64,000 bases of DNA. It comes from Streptomyces massasporeus (lineage in GTDB: Bacteria; Actinomycetota; Actinomycetes; Streptomycetales; Streptomycetaceae). The notes under the pieces are model-generated. The model was not told the origin of the DNA. It saw nothing but the letters and a program-made list of their open reading frames with translations, and made no database searches. The stretch spans positions 1-64,000 of the forward strand of contig NZ_BMSE01000005.1 in assembly GCF_014648995.1 (NCBI RefSeq), written 5' to 3'. A program made the translations under genes and the position numbers. Shown one piece after another: positions 36,577 through 44,367 of the stretch (the stretch's first letter is position 1; the number at the start of each line of letters is the position of its first letter).

Positions 36577-37506
36577 CTACACCTGGGCGGCCGCGTCGAG
36601 GTCGGTCATGAGCAGATCCCCGACGATCGCCGACGCCGCCCGGTATCCGCCGCTGGCCGCGTGCACGACCTGCTCGGCGAAGCCGATCGCGTTGCCCGCG
36701 GCCCACACGCCCGGCACGCTCGTCAGACCGGTCGCGTCGACCACCGGATACGCGCCGAACGGCGTGTCGTGCAGCTCGGCGCCGAGCCCTTCCAGCAGGC
36801 CGGTCTGCGGAACGGCCCGGGGCGCGAGGAACAGCACCGAGCGCGCGTGCTCCGTACCGTCCGCGAGCCGGATGCCGGTGAGCCGGTCGTCCTCGACCGC
36901 CAGCCCCGCGACCTCGCTGGGCACCACCTCCACCCCGGCCGCGGCGAGCCGGCGCAGATCCTCGTCGGGCAGCTCCTCCTCGGCCACCGTGTGCAGGAAG
37001 AACCGCACGTCCTTCGACCACTGGGACACCATCAGCGCCTGGTGCACACTCGCCGGGCTCGACGCCAGCACCCCGAACGGCTGGTCGCGCACCTCCCAGC
37101 CGTGACAGAACGGGCAGTGCAGCACGTCCCGGCCGAACCGCTCGGCGACCCCGGCGACGGCGGGCAGCTCGTCCTTGAGCCCGGTCGCGACGACCAGCCG
37201 CCGGGCTTGTACGGTCCGGCCGCCGGCCAGCACGACCGTGAATTCTTCGCTCCTTGCCACGTCCACCACGCGGTCCCGCACGAGCTCCACGCCGTAGCGC
37301 GCGATCTCCTCCCGGCCGAGCGCAAGGAACTCGGCGGGCGGCATGCCGTCCCGCGTCAGGTAGCCCTGCATGTGCGCGGCGGGCGCGTTGCGCGGCTCGC
37401 CCGCGTCGACGACCAGCGTGCGGTGCCGGGCCCGCCCCAGCACCAGCGCCGCGGACAGGCCCGCCGCACCCCCGCCGACGACGACCACTGCGTACTTCTC
37501 GGTCAT
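36577..37506 (-). CDS. NAD(P)/FAD-dependent oxidoreductase, thioredoxin-reductase-like
   Basis: A 309-aa flavoprotein. FAD motif GGGAAGLSAALVLGRA at residues 11-26, the CxxC pair in HCPFCHGWE (about 135) and the ending GVWAAGNAIGFAEQVVHAASGG. The usual NADPH motif GGGDSA is replaced by SSPASVHQAL, which separates it from true TrxB; it resembles single-chain oxidoreductases such as those making dithiols in natural products. Divergent from an XRE-cupin regulator across 77 bp. Confidence 0.86.
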   Translation of the reverse strand: MTEKYAVVVVGGGAAGLSAALVLGRARHRTLVVDAGEPRNAPAAHMQGYLTRDGMPPAEFLALGREEIARYGVELVRDRVVDVARSEEFTVVLAGGRTVQARRLVVATGLKDELPAVAGVAERFGRDVLHCPFCHGWEVRDQPFGVLASSPASVHQALMVSQWSKDVRFFLHTVAEEELPDEDLRRLAAAGVEVVPSEVAGLAVEDDRLTGIRLADGTEHARSVLFLAPRAVPQTGLLEGLGAELHDTPFGAYPVVDATGLTSVPGVWAAGNAIGFAEQVVHAASGGYRAASAIVGDLLMTDLDAAAQV

Positions 37507-37548
37507 GTGACCACCTCCGCTGCCGAGCGTCGCCCCGGCCCTGCGGGA

Positions 37549-37577
37549 TTGACAAACAACTTTGCCGAACCTGCAAT
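37549..37577 (+). promoter_or_regulatory. Promoter of the XRE-cupin regulator, possibly leaderless
   Basis: TTGACA (37549-37554) and TGCAAT (37572-37577), 17-nt spacing. The expected transcript start falls at or next to ATG 37584. TTGC and GCAA half-sites around the -10 box may be autoregulatory. Confidence 0.5.
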
Positions 37578-37583
37578 ACGACC

Positions 37584-38156
37584 ATGACGACGGACGAGGT
37601 ACTCGCGGGCGTGGGCCCCCGGCTGCGGCAGATGCGCAAGGACCGGGAGGTGACCCTGGCGGCGCTCTCCGAGACCACCGGCATCTCCGTCAGCACCCTC
37701 TCGCGGCTGGAGTCCGGCCTGCGTAAACCCAGTCTGGAACTGCTGCTGCCCATCGCGCGCGCCCACCAGGTGGCGCTGGACGAACTGGTCGGCACCCCGC
37801 CCGCCGGCGATCCGCGCGTGCGGTCGAAGCCGATCGTCATGGGCGGCCGCACTCACTGGCCCCTCACCCGCCAGCCCGGCGGCCTGCAGGCCTACAAGGT
37901 CCTCGAACCCAAGCGCAGGCAGGAGCCGGATCCGCGCACGCACGAGGGCTACGAGTGGCTGTACGTGCTGTCCGGGAAGCTGCGCCTGGTGCTGGGCGAG
38001 CACGACGTGGTGCTCACGGCGGGGGAGGCGGCCGAGTTCGACACCCGGGTGCCGCACTGGTTCGGGTCGACGGGGGAGGGGCCCGTGGAGTTCCTCAGCC
38101 TGTTCGGGCCGCAGGGTGAGCGGATGCATGTGCGGGCCCGGCCGAAGGGCGCCTGA
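37584..38156 (+). CDS. XRE-family regulator with C-terminal cupin domain
   Basis: A 190-aa regulator. HTH_3 at about residues 10-65 (LRQMRKDREVTLAALSE, then STLSRLESGLRKPSLELLLPIA) and a cupin sensor at about 105-185 (HEGYEWLYVLSGKLRLVLG, FDTRVPHWFG). Such proteins bind a small ligand or metal in the cupin. Divergent from the thioredoxin-reductase-like gene, which it probably controls. ATG 37584 lies next to the predicted transcript start. Confidence 0.9.
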   Translation: MTTDEVLAGVGPRLRQMRKDREVTLAALSETTGISVSTLSRLESGLRKPSLELLLPIARAHQVALDELVGTPPAGDPRVRSKPIVMGGRTHWPLTRQPGGLQAYKVLEPKRRQEPDPRTHEGYEWLYVLSGKLRLVLGEHDVVLTAGEAAEFDTRVPHWFGSTGEGPVEFLSLFGPQGERMHVRARPKGA

Positions 38157-38209
38157 CGTACGGGGACTCTCTGCGCGTGACTTTGCCCGGAGACTGTTCC
38201 CTGATGGGC

Positions 38210-38221
38210 AAGCGACCGCTT
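38210..38221. promoter_or_regulatory. Short palindrome upstream of the quinone reductase-acyl-CoA dehydrogenase operon
   Basis: AAGCG-AC-CGCTT is a perfect 5-bp dyad followed by AGTATGCGAAGCG, 52 bp before ATG 38274. I recall similar AAGCG half-sites near fatty-acid operons of Streptomyces; a TetR-type site is possible. Confidence 0.4.
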
Positions 38222-38273
38222 AGTATGCGAAGCGACCCCGGTCAGACGAAGCAGTCCCCCGTGGAGGCCCCGC

Positions 38274-39239
38274 ATGCAGGCATGGCAAGTGCACGAGAAC
38301 GGCGAGCCGGGCGAGGTGATGCGGCTCGAGGACGTTCAGCAGCCCACGCCCGGTGACGGCCAGGTCCTGCTGAAGGTACGGGCGGCCAACATCAACTTCC
38401 CGGACGCCCTGCTGTGCCGCGGCCAGTACCAGGTCAGGCCGCCGCTGCCGTTCACCCCGGGCGTGGAGATCTGCGGCGAGACCGAGGACGGACGCCGGGT
38501 GATCGCCAACCCGGCGCTGCCCCACGGCGGCTTCGCCGAGTACGCCGTCGCGGACGCCGCCGCGCTCCTGCCCGCGCCGGACGCCCTCGACGACGCCGAG
38601 GCCGCGGCCCTGCACATCGGCTACCAGACCGGCTGGTTCGGTCTGCACCGCCGGGCCGGTCTGGAGGCCGGCGAGACCCTGCTCGTCCACGCTGCCGCTG
38701 GAGGGGTCGGCAGCGCGGCCGTGCAGCTCGGGAAGGCCGCCGGCGCCACCGTCATCGGTGTCGTCGGCGGCTCCGGGAAGGCTGCGGTCGCCCGGGAGCT
38801 GGGCTGCGACGTCGTGATCGACCGGCGTTCCGAGGACGTCGTCGCCGCCGTCAAGGAGGCCACCGGCGGCCGGGGCGCCGACGTGATCTACGACCCGGTC
38901 GGCGGCGAGGCCTACACCCAGTCCACCAAGGTCGTCGCCTTCGAGGGGCGCATCGTGGTCGTCGGCTTCGCCAGCGGCACGATCCCCAGCCCGGGCCTGA
39001 ACCACGCCCTGGTGAAGAACTACTCGATCCTCGGCCTGCACTGGGGCCTGTACAACACCAAGAACCCCAAGCTGGTCCAGCACTGCCACGAGCAGCTCAC
39101 CGAGCTGGCCGCCCGGGGCGCGATCAAGCCGCTGGTGAGCGAGCGCGTGCCGCTCGGCGGGGCGGCCGCCGCCGTGCAGAAGGTGGCGGACGGCCTGACC
39201 ACCGGCCGCATCGCGGTCGTCCTGGAGGAGGCGGCATGA
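38274..39239 (+). CDS. NADPH:quinone oxidoreductase (zinc-free MDR family)
   Basis: A 321-aa medium-chain reductase. The NADPH motif HAAAGGVGSAAVQLGKAAGA (about 140-159) and the INFPDALLCRGQYQVRPPLPF substrate region match quinone/enoyl reductases; zinc-binding cysteines are absent. ATG 38274. Its stop overlaps the start of the first acyl-CoA dehydrogenase (ATGA), so it belongs to that operon, perhaps as an enoyl-type reductase on the same substrate. Confidence 0.9.
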   Translation: MQAWQVHENGEPGEVMRLEDVQQPTPGDGQVLLKVRAANINFPDALLCRGQYQVRPPLPFTPGVEICGETEDGRRVIANPALPHGGFAEYAVADAAALLPAPDALDDAEAAALHIGYQTGWFGLHRRAGLEAGETLLVHAAAGGVGSAAVQLGKAAGATVIGVVGGSGKAAVARELGCDVVIDRRSEDVVAAVKEATGGRGADVIYDPVGGEAYTQSTKVVAFEGRIVVVGFASGTIPSPGLNHALVKNYSILGLHWGLYNTKNPKLVQHCHEQLTELAARGAIKPLVSERVPLGGAAAAVQKVADGLTTGRIAVVLEEAA

Positions 39240-40453
39240 CCGACGCCGAGGAACTGCGCAACCGCACCAAGGAGTTGCTGGCCGCCCATCCGCCGGCCTC
39301 CACCGACCGGCTGGACTTCCTGCGGGCCCGCTTCGACGCCGGACTCGCCTGGGTGCACTACCCGGAGGGCCTCGGCGGGCTCGGCGCTCCCCGCTCCCTC
39401 CAGGTCGTGGTGGACGCCGAGCTGGAGGCCGCCGGGGCGCCCGACAACGACCCGCGGCGCATCGGCATCGGCCTCGGCATGGCCGCGCCGACGATCCTCC
39501 AGTACGGCACCGAGGAGCAGAAGCGGCGCTTCCTCAGGCCCCTGTGGACCGGCGAGGAAGTCTGGTGCCAGCTCTTCAGCGAGCCGGGCGCCGGGTCCGA
39601 CCTCGCCGCGCTGGGCACCCGGGCCGTGCGCGAGGATGGGGGCCCCTCCCGCTCGAGCGAAGCCGAGAGCGGGGGAGACTGGGTCGTCAACGGGCAGAAG
39701 GTGTGGACGTCCAGCGCCCACGTCGCCCGCTGGGCGATCCTCATCGCCCGCACCGACCCGGACGTGGCCAAGCACCGGGGCATCACGTACTTCGTCTGCG
39801 ACATGACCGACCCGGGTGTCGAGGTGCGGCCGCTGCGGCAGATCACCGGCGAGGCCGAGTTCAACGAGGTGTTCCTCACCGACGTCCGCATCCCCGACGC
39901 GCGGCGCCTCGGCGCCGTCGGCGAGGGCTGGAAGGTCGCGCAGACCACGCTGAACAACGAGCGCGTGGCCATCGGCGGCATGAGGCTGCCCCGCGAGGGC
40001 GGCATGATCGGCCCGATCTCGAAGACCTGGCGCGAGCGGCCCGAGCTGCGCACCCACGACCTGCACCAGCGGCTGCTGAAGCTATGGGTGGAGTCCGAGG
40101 TCTCCCGCCTCACCGCGGAGCGGCTGCGCCAGCAGCTCGTCGCGGGCCAGCCCGGCCCCGAGGGCGCCGGCATGAAGCTGGCCTTCGCCCGCCTCAACCA
40201 GGAGATCAGCGGCCTGGAGGTGGAACTCCTCGGCGAGGAGGGCCTGCTGTACGACGACTGGACCATGCGGCGCCCCGAGCTGGTCGACTTCACCGGCCGC
40301 GACGCCGGCTACCGCTACCTGCGCTCCAAGGGCAACAGCATCGAGGGCGGGACCAGCGAGGTCCTGCTGAACATCGTCGCCGAGCGCGTCCTGGGCCTGC
40401 CCGCCGAGCCGCGCACCGACAAGGACGTCGCCTGGAAGGACCTCGCCCGATGA
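39236..40453 (+). CDS. Acyl-CoA dehydrogenase containing an in-frame repeat insertion
   Basis: A 405-aa acyl-CoA dehydrogenase: CQLFSEPGAGSDLAALGTRAV, WVVNGQKVWTSSAHVARW, and the catalytic glutamate region NSIEGGTSEVLLNIV (about 385). Between TRAVREDG and DWVVNG lie about 12 residues (GPSRSSEAESGG) encoded by the palindromic repeat at 39638-39677; it sits in a surface loop before the FAD-covering strand, so activity can persist. ATG 39236 overlaps the quinone reductase stop; its stop overlaps the next dehydrogenase start. Confidence 0.92.
   Translation: MTDAEELRNRTKELLAAHPPASTDRLDFLRARFDAGLAWVHYPEGLGGLGAPRSLQVVVDAELEAAGAPDNDPRRIGIGLGMAAPTILQYGTEEQKRRFLRPLWTGEEVWCQLFSEPGAGSDLAALGTRAVREDGGPSRSSEAESGGDWVVNGQKVWTSSAHVARWAILIARTDPDVAKHRGITYFVCDMTDPGVEVRPLRQITGEAEFNEVFLTDVRIPDARRLGAVGEGWKVAQTTLNNERVAIGGMRLPREGGMIGPISKTWRERPELRTHDLHQRLLKLWVESEVSRLTAERLRQQLVAGQPGPEGAGMKLAFARLNQEISGLEVELLGEEGLLYDDWTMRRPELVDFTGRDAGYRYLRSKGNSIEGGTSEVLLNIVAERVLGLPAEPRTDKDVAWKDLAR
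39638..39677 (+). repeat. 40-bp palindromic element inserted in a coding sequence
   Basis: The sequence starts GGGGGCCCCTCCCGCTCGAG, then CGAAGCCGAGAGCGGGGGAG. CTCCC-GCTC pairs with GAGCGGGGGAG. From memory this is a repeat found many times in Streptomyces genomes, usually intergenic. Here it reads in frame within the acyl-CoA dehydrogenase. Confidence 0.65.
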
Positions 40454-41523
40454 GCGACCTGTTGTACTCGGAAGAGGAAGACGCGCTGCGCGCCGCGGTC
40501 CGCGACCTGCTCACCGACCACTGCGACGCACCCGGCGTCATCGCCCGCACCGAGTCGGACAGCCCCCACCACCTGGCCCTGTGGAAGGCCCTCACCGAGG
40601 GCATGGGCCTCGCCGGCCTGCTGGTGCCCGAGGAACTCGACGGCCAGGGCGCCACGCACCGCGAAGCCGCAGTGGTGCTGGAGGAGCTGGGTCGCGCGGT
40701 CGCGCCCGTGCCGTATCTGACGAGCGCGGTCGTCGCCACCGAGGCCCTGCTGGCCTGCGGCACCGACGACCTGCTGCGCGACCTCGCGGCCGGCACGACG
40801 ATCGGCGCCCTCGCGGTCGCCCTGAACGTCGCGCCGGGCGCCGCCTACCGGGTCGTCCGGCAGGAGGACGGGCTGCTGCACGGCGAACTCACGGGCATCG
40901 CGGACGCCGCCGTCGCGGACGTGCTGCTCGTGCCGGCCGACGACGGCGGTCTGTACGCGGTCGACGCGGGCGCCGCGACCGTTACACCCCAGACCTCCCT
41001 GGACCTGACCCGGCCGCTCGCCACCGTCACTCTCGACGGCGCGCCGGGCCGGCTGCTGGGCGACGCCGAACCCGCCGTACGCCGAGCCCTGCGCGCCGGC
41101 GCCGGGCTGCTCGCCTCCGAGCAGTTCGGGCTGGCCGAGTGGACGCTGACGGAGACGGTCCGCTACCTGAAGGAACGCAAGCAGTTCAACCGGCCCGTCG
41201 GCGGCTTCCAGTCGATCAAGCACCGGCTGGCCCAACTGTGGCTGGAGGTCGTCAACACCCGCGCGGCCGCCCGCAACGCCGCCGACGCGCTGTCGAACGG
41301 CGAGGACGTGGACGTGGCCGTCACGGTCGCCCAGGCCTACGCGGCGCCCGTGGCCGTGCACGCCGCGGAGGAGGCCGTCCAACTGCACGGTGGCATCGGC
41401 ATGACGTGGGAGCACCCCGCGCATCTGTACCTCAAGCGCGCCAAGGCCGACTCGATCGCCTACGGCACGCCGGGCGCCCACCGCGAGGCACTGGCCGCAC
41501 TGGTCGACCTCCAGTCCCCCTGA
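40450..41523 (+). CDS. Acyl-CoA dehydrogenase, small-subunit type
   Basis: A 357-aa relative with the acyl-CoA dehydrogenase fold (DLLYSEEEDALRAAVRDLL, LASEQFGLAEWTLTETVRYLKERKQFNRPVG-type FAD arm, LHGGIGMTWEHPAHLYLKRAK). The catalytic glutamate seen as EGT/GGTSE in its neighbour is missing from its C-terminus. Adjacent pairs of this kind form heterotetramers in mycobacteria (ChsE-type), with only one chain catalytic; I infer that here. ATG 40450 overlaps the preceding stop. Last gene of the operon before the terminator at 41565. Confidence 0.9.
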   Translation: MSDLLYSEEEDALRAAVRDLLTDHCDAPGVIARTESDSPHHLALWKALTEGMGLAGLLVPEELDGQGATHREAAVVLEELGRAVAPVPYLTSAVVATEALLACGTDDLLRDLAAGTTIGALAVALNVAPGAAYRVVRQEDGLLHGELTGIADAAVADVLLVPADDGGLYAVDAGAATVTPQTSLDLTRPLATVTLDGAPGRLLGDAEPAVRRALRAGAGLLASEQFGLAEWTLTETVRYLKERKQFNRPVGGFQSIKHRLAQLWLEVVNTRAAARNAADALSNGEDVDVAVTVAQAYAAPVAVHAAEEAVQLHGGIGMTWEHPAHLYLKRAKADSIAYGTPGAHREALAALVDLQSP

Positions 41524-41564
41524 GGTCCGGCTCCTCAACGCCGGGAACCACCCGGGAAGCGCAC

Positions 41565-41598
41565 GGAAAGGCCCGTCCCACCCGGGGCGGGCCTTTCC
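41565..41598. terminator. Terminator after the acyl-CoA dehydrogenase operon
   Basis: A perfect 11-bp inverted repeat, GGAAAGGCCCG (41565-41575) and CGGGCCTTTCC (41588-41598), 42 bp past the stop. Its right arm is also part of the first unit of a 32-bp tandem repeat. Confidence 0.8.
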
Positions 41599-41700
41599 GC
41601 GCGCCTCGGCCACGAGGGGCGGGTTCTTTCGTACTCCTCGGCCGCCAGAAGCGGGTTCTTCCGCGCGCCTCGGCCACCAGGGGCGGCCTCTTTCGCGCAC
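41587..41700. repeat. 3.5 copies of a 32-bp tandem repeat
   Basis: Units at 41587-41618, 41619-41650 and 41651-41682, then a partial one. All begin GCGGG or GCGGC followed by a pyrimidine-rich TTTC tract and CCTCGGCC. They diverge by about a quarter of positions. No coding frame of interest is seen. Confidence 0.75.
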
Positions 41701-41822
41701 CCCCTCCGGAGAAGTGAACGCGTGGCGGCAGTCCGGCCAACTCCGTGCATGAGCCTGCTCCTTGAGCCTGCCGGGACCCATACTCACAGGGTTCCCGTAC
41801 GGCACCTCAAGGGAGGCAGAGC

Positions 41823-42686
41823 ATGGCCCTCACCACCCGTCGCACGGCCCTCACCACCCTCGGCGCAGCCCTCGCGGGCTCGATCGCCCTCCCCGCAGCC
41901 CCCGCGTCGGCGGGCGAACACACGCACAGGCCCCGCCCGTTGTGGCGCGCCCACGCCCACAACGACTACGAGCACCCGCGCCCGCTGCTCGACGCCCTCG
42001 ACCACCGCTTCGGCAGCGTCGAGGCCGACATCCACCTCGTCGACGGCCAACTCCTCGTCGCCCACGACCCGGAGGACCTCGACCCGACCCGCACCCTCGA
42101 ATCGCTCTACCTCGATCCGCTCGCCGCCCGCGTGCGCGCCCACCACGGCTCGGTGTACCGGGGGTGCCGCGGCTCGCTGCACCTGCTCATCGACATCAAG
42201 ACCGAGGGCTCCTCGACCTACCTCGAACTCGACCGCCACCTCCGGCGCTACCGCCACCTGTTCACCACCTGCGTCCGTGGCCACGTGAACCGCGGGCCGG
42301 TCACCGCCGTGATCTCCGGCGACCGCGCGGCCCGCGCCCCCATGGAGGCCCAGACCGTCCGGCGCGCCTTCTACGACGGCCGTCTCACCGACCTCGGCAG
42401 CCCGGCACCGGCCTCCTTCATCCCGCTGATCAGCGACAACTGGGCACTCAACTTCACCTGGCAGGGCGTCGGCGCCTTCCCGGACGCCGAGCGGCAGAAG
42501 CTGCGGGGCATCACGAAGGCCGCCCACCGCCGCGGGCAGAAGGTGCGGTTCTGGGCGACCCCGGACCTGGCCGGACCCGCCCGCGACGCGCTCTGGGCCG
42601 AACTGCTCGCCGCACGCGTCGATCACCTTAACACCGACGACCTCGCCGGACTGGAGGCGTTCCTCGACGCCCACCGGACGGCTTAG
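41823..42686 (+). CDS. Secreted phosphodiesterase-like protein (PI-PLC/GDPD superfamily)
   Basis: A 287-aa exported protein. The N-terminal signal with TRRTAL suggests Tat export, cleavage near APASA (about 30). The mature part begins HAHNDYEHPRPLLDALDHRFGSVEADIHLVDGQLLVAHD, the barrel pattern of glycerophosphodiester phosphodiesterases and PI-PLC enzymes (HAHNDY, EADIH, AHD). Catalytic His/Glu/Asp residues appear present; substrate unknown. ATG 41823 with GGGAGG upstream. Confidence 0.82.
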   Translation: MALTTRRTALTTLGAALAGSIALPAAPASAGEHTHRPRPLWRAHAHNDYEHPRPLLDALDHRFGSVEADIHLVDGQLLVAHDPEDLDPTRTLESLYLDPLAARVRAHHGSVYRGCRGSLHLLIDIKTEGSSTYLELDRHLRRYRHLFTTCVRGHVNRGPVTAVISGDRAARAPMEAQTVRRAFYDGRLTDLGSPAPASFIPLISDNWALNFTWQGVGAFPDAERQKLRGITKAAHRRGQKVRFWATPDLAGPARDALWAELLAARVDHLNTDDLAGLEAFLDAHRTA

Positions 42687-42808
42687 GCGCACAGAGGAAC
42701 ACCACACGTTCGGCGGACAGGTCAGCCACCCGGACGAACCCTCCGCTACGCCACACTTGCGCCCGAACGCCGTGAACCGGACGTGGCGGCGTGGCGGAGG
42801 AGTTGACG

Positions 42809-43003
42809 ATGGCCATTTCCATCTCTGTGGTGCTGCTGCTCTTGATCCTTGCGGTGATCTTCCTGCGCAACGGCGGGCTGAAGGTCTCCCATGCGCTGGT
42901 CTGTCTGCTGCTCGGCTTCTACCTGGCCAGCACCAGCATCGCCCCCACCATCCACAGCGGCCTCACGGCGACGGCGGACATCGTCAGCGGTCTGCGTCCC
43001 TGA
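42809..43003 (+). CDS. Small membrane protein
   Basis: A 64-aa protein with a hydrophobic stretch at 3-19 (ISISVVLLLLILAVIFL), a short polar turn (RNGGLKVSHA), and a second hydrophobic stretch (about 28-43). ATG 42809 is preferred over GTG 42791 because GGAGG lies 9-13 nt upstream. It resembles the short two-span membrane proteins common in Streptomyces. Function unknown. Confidence 0.75.
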   Translation: MAISISVVLLLLILAVIFLRNGGLKVSHALVCLLLGFYLASTSIAPTIHSGLTATADIVSGLRP

Positions 43004-43004
43004 G

Positions 43005-44243
43005 TCACCCCGAGAAGACGCCGATGCCGTTCGGCACGAGACGTTCGGCGCCGCCGCTGGGGTGGTTGCGCACGGAGACGGTGCTCGCGCCCGCCTTCCG
43101 TGCGACCAGGGTCGACGACCCGCCGCCGTCCAGGCTGAAGGCGTCTTCCGAGCCCAGCTTCCGCATGGTGCCGGCGACTTCGGCGATCGTCAGACCGCTG
43201 CGGTAGGCGGCTGCGCCGTCCAGCGCGAGCAGCAGCACGCGCCGTCCGCCGTCGGCGATACCCACCGCAGTACGGACCGCCGACGTCGTGTTGTCGAGAC
43301 CCGGCAGCGGCTGCCCTCCCGACAGCACCGGGTAGCCGCCGAGGGCGAGCCGGTACGCGACGCCGTCCGTGGCCGCCACGAGGCTGTGCTCGACCTCGAC
43401 CGATTCACCGGTGGAGAACTTGCGCAGCTGCTGGGCGCCCGCCTCCCGGCCGACCAGCACGGTCGTCCCCGCGGCGATGGGACCGCTGCCCGGGGCGTCG
43501 GCGGCGGAGACGACCTTGCCGTCGCGGACCGTCACCTCGTAGGTGTCCGTGCTGCACGGAGCGGCCCGGTCCGTGTCCGTGCCGCATGTGGCACGCACCC
43601 GGGAGACGCTGCCCCACTCGGAGGTGAAGGCGCCGACGGAACCCACCGGCAGTGCGTACTGGTTGAGCCCGCCCAGAGGCAGCTGCGCCTCGGCCGTACG
43701 GACCGAACCGGCGAGTGCGAGCCGGTCCAGTCGCGCCCGCCCGTCGGTGCCGACGCCGAAGACGTCCTCGGTGGTCGTGCCGGGTGGCAGCGCCGGCCCG
43801 AACCGCTGGCCCGTCGGGACCGCCGCCTTCAGCGTCCGCCCGGCCGCGATCGCCGGGCCCACGCTCGCTCCGGTCGCCTCGACGCCCGGGTGCTGCGTCT
43901 CGCTGATGTTGAAGAAGTCACCGTTGACGCCGGCGACCGCGCCCTGGGTGTTCGCCATCTCCGAGACCTGCGCGCGTGCGGCCACGGCACCCGGGTACAG
44001 CAGATCGACCCGGACCTGCGGATTGCCGAGGTCGACCCTCAGCAGATGTGCGTGCGTCACCCCCGTGGCCGCCTTGATGTCGAACTCCTCGTACGTCACG
44101 CCCGGCGCGACCCGTCCGCCCTTCTCGACGGCGCCGGCCGGAGCCGCCCCCGCCAGGGCCGCACCGGTCAGTGCGGCGAACGCCGTGACACACGCCAGTG
44201 CCGCTCTGCCTGCTCCCCGTCGCCTGCGACGACCTGCCATCAT
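43005..44243 (-). CDS. Secreted phosphodiester glycosidase family protein
   Basis: A 412-aa exported protein with a signal peptide (about 1-38, ending in AGAVE) and an NAGPA domain (phosphodiester glycosidase, formerly DUF2233) whose signature SLDGGGSSTLV lies near residue 377. VAGVNGDFFNISETQHP and VGIADGGRRVLLLALDG are typical. It may cut N-acetylglucosamine phosphodiesters outside the cell. The start is ATG 44243 or 44240; AGGGGG lies so close upstream that 44240 is slightly better. Confidence 0.85.
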   Translation of the reverse strand: MMAGRRRRRGAGRAALACVTAFAALTGAALAGAAPAGAVEKGGRVAPGVTYEEFDIKAATGVTHAHLLRVDLGNPQVRVDLLYPGAVAARAQVSEMANTQGAVAGVNGDFFNISETQHPGVEATGASVGPAIAAGRTLKAAVPTGQRFGPALPPGTTTEDVFGVGTDGRARLDRLALAGSVRTAEAQLPLGGLNQYALPVGSVGAFTSEWGSVSRVRATCGTDTDRAAPCSTDTYEVTVRDGKVVSAADAPGSGPIAAGTTVLVGREAGAQQLRKFSTGESVEVEHSLVAATDGVAYRLALGGYPVLSGGQPLPGLDNTTSAVRTAVGIADGGRRVLLLALDGAAAYRSGLTIAEVAGTMRKLGSEDAFSLDGGGSSTLVARKAGASTVSVRNHPSGGAERLVPNGIGVFSG

Positions 44244-44344
44244 GCCCCCTGATGCCTCGTCAACTGTCGGGATCCTCAGGGGCAGTGCACCAGACCGCGG
44301 GGGTCCGGCAGGGCGGCTGAGCGCGGACTACGCGGGAAGGGCTG

Positions 44345-44366
44345 AAAAACGCACCCCTCTGGGTGC
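44345..44366 (-). terminator. Rho-independent terminator
   Basis: On the minus strand GCACCC-AGAG-GGGTGC is followed by GTTTTT: a perfect 6-bp stem and a U-tract, right after the methyltransferase-NUDIX stop. It is one of few U-tailed terminators in this window. Confidence 0.88.
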
Positions 44367-44367
44367 T

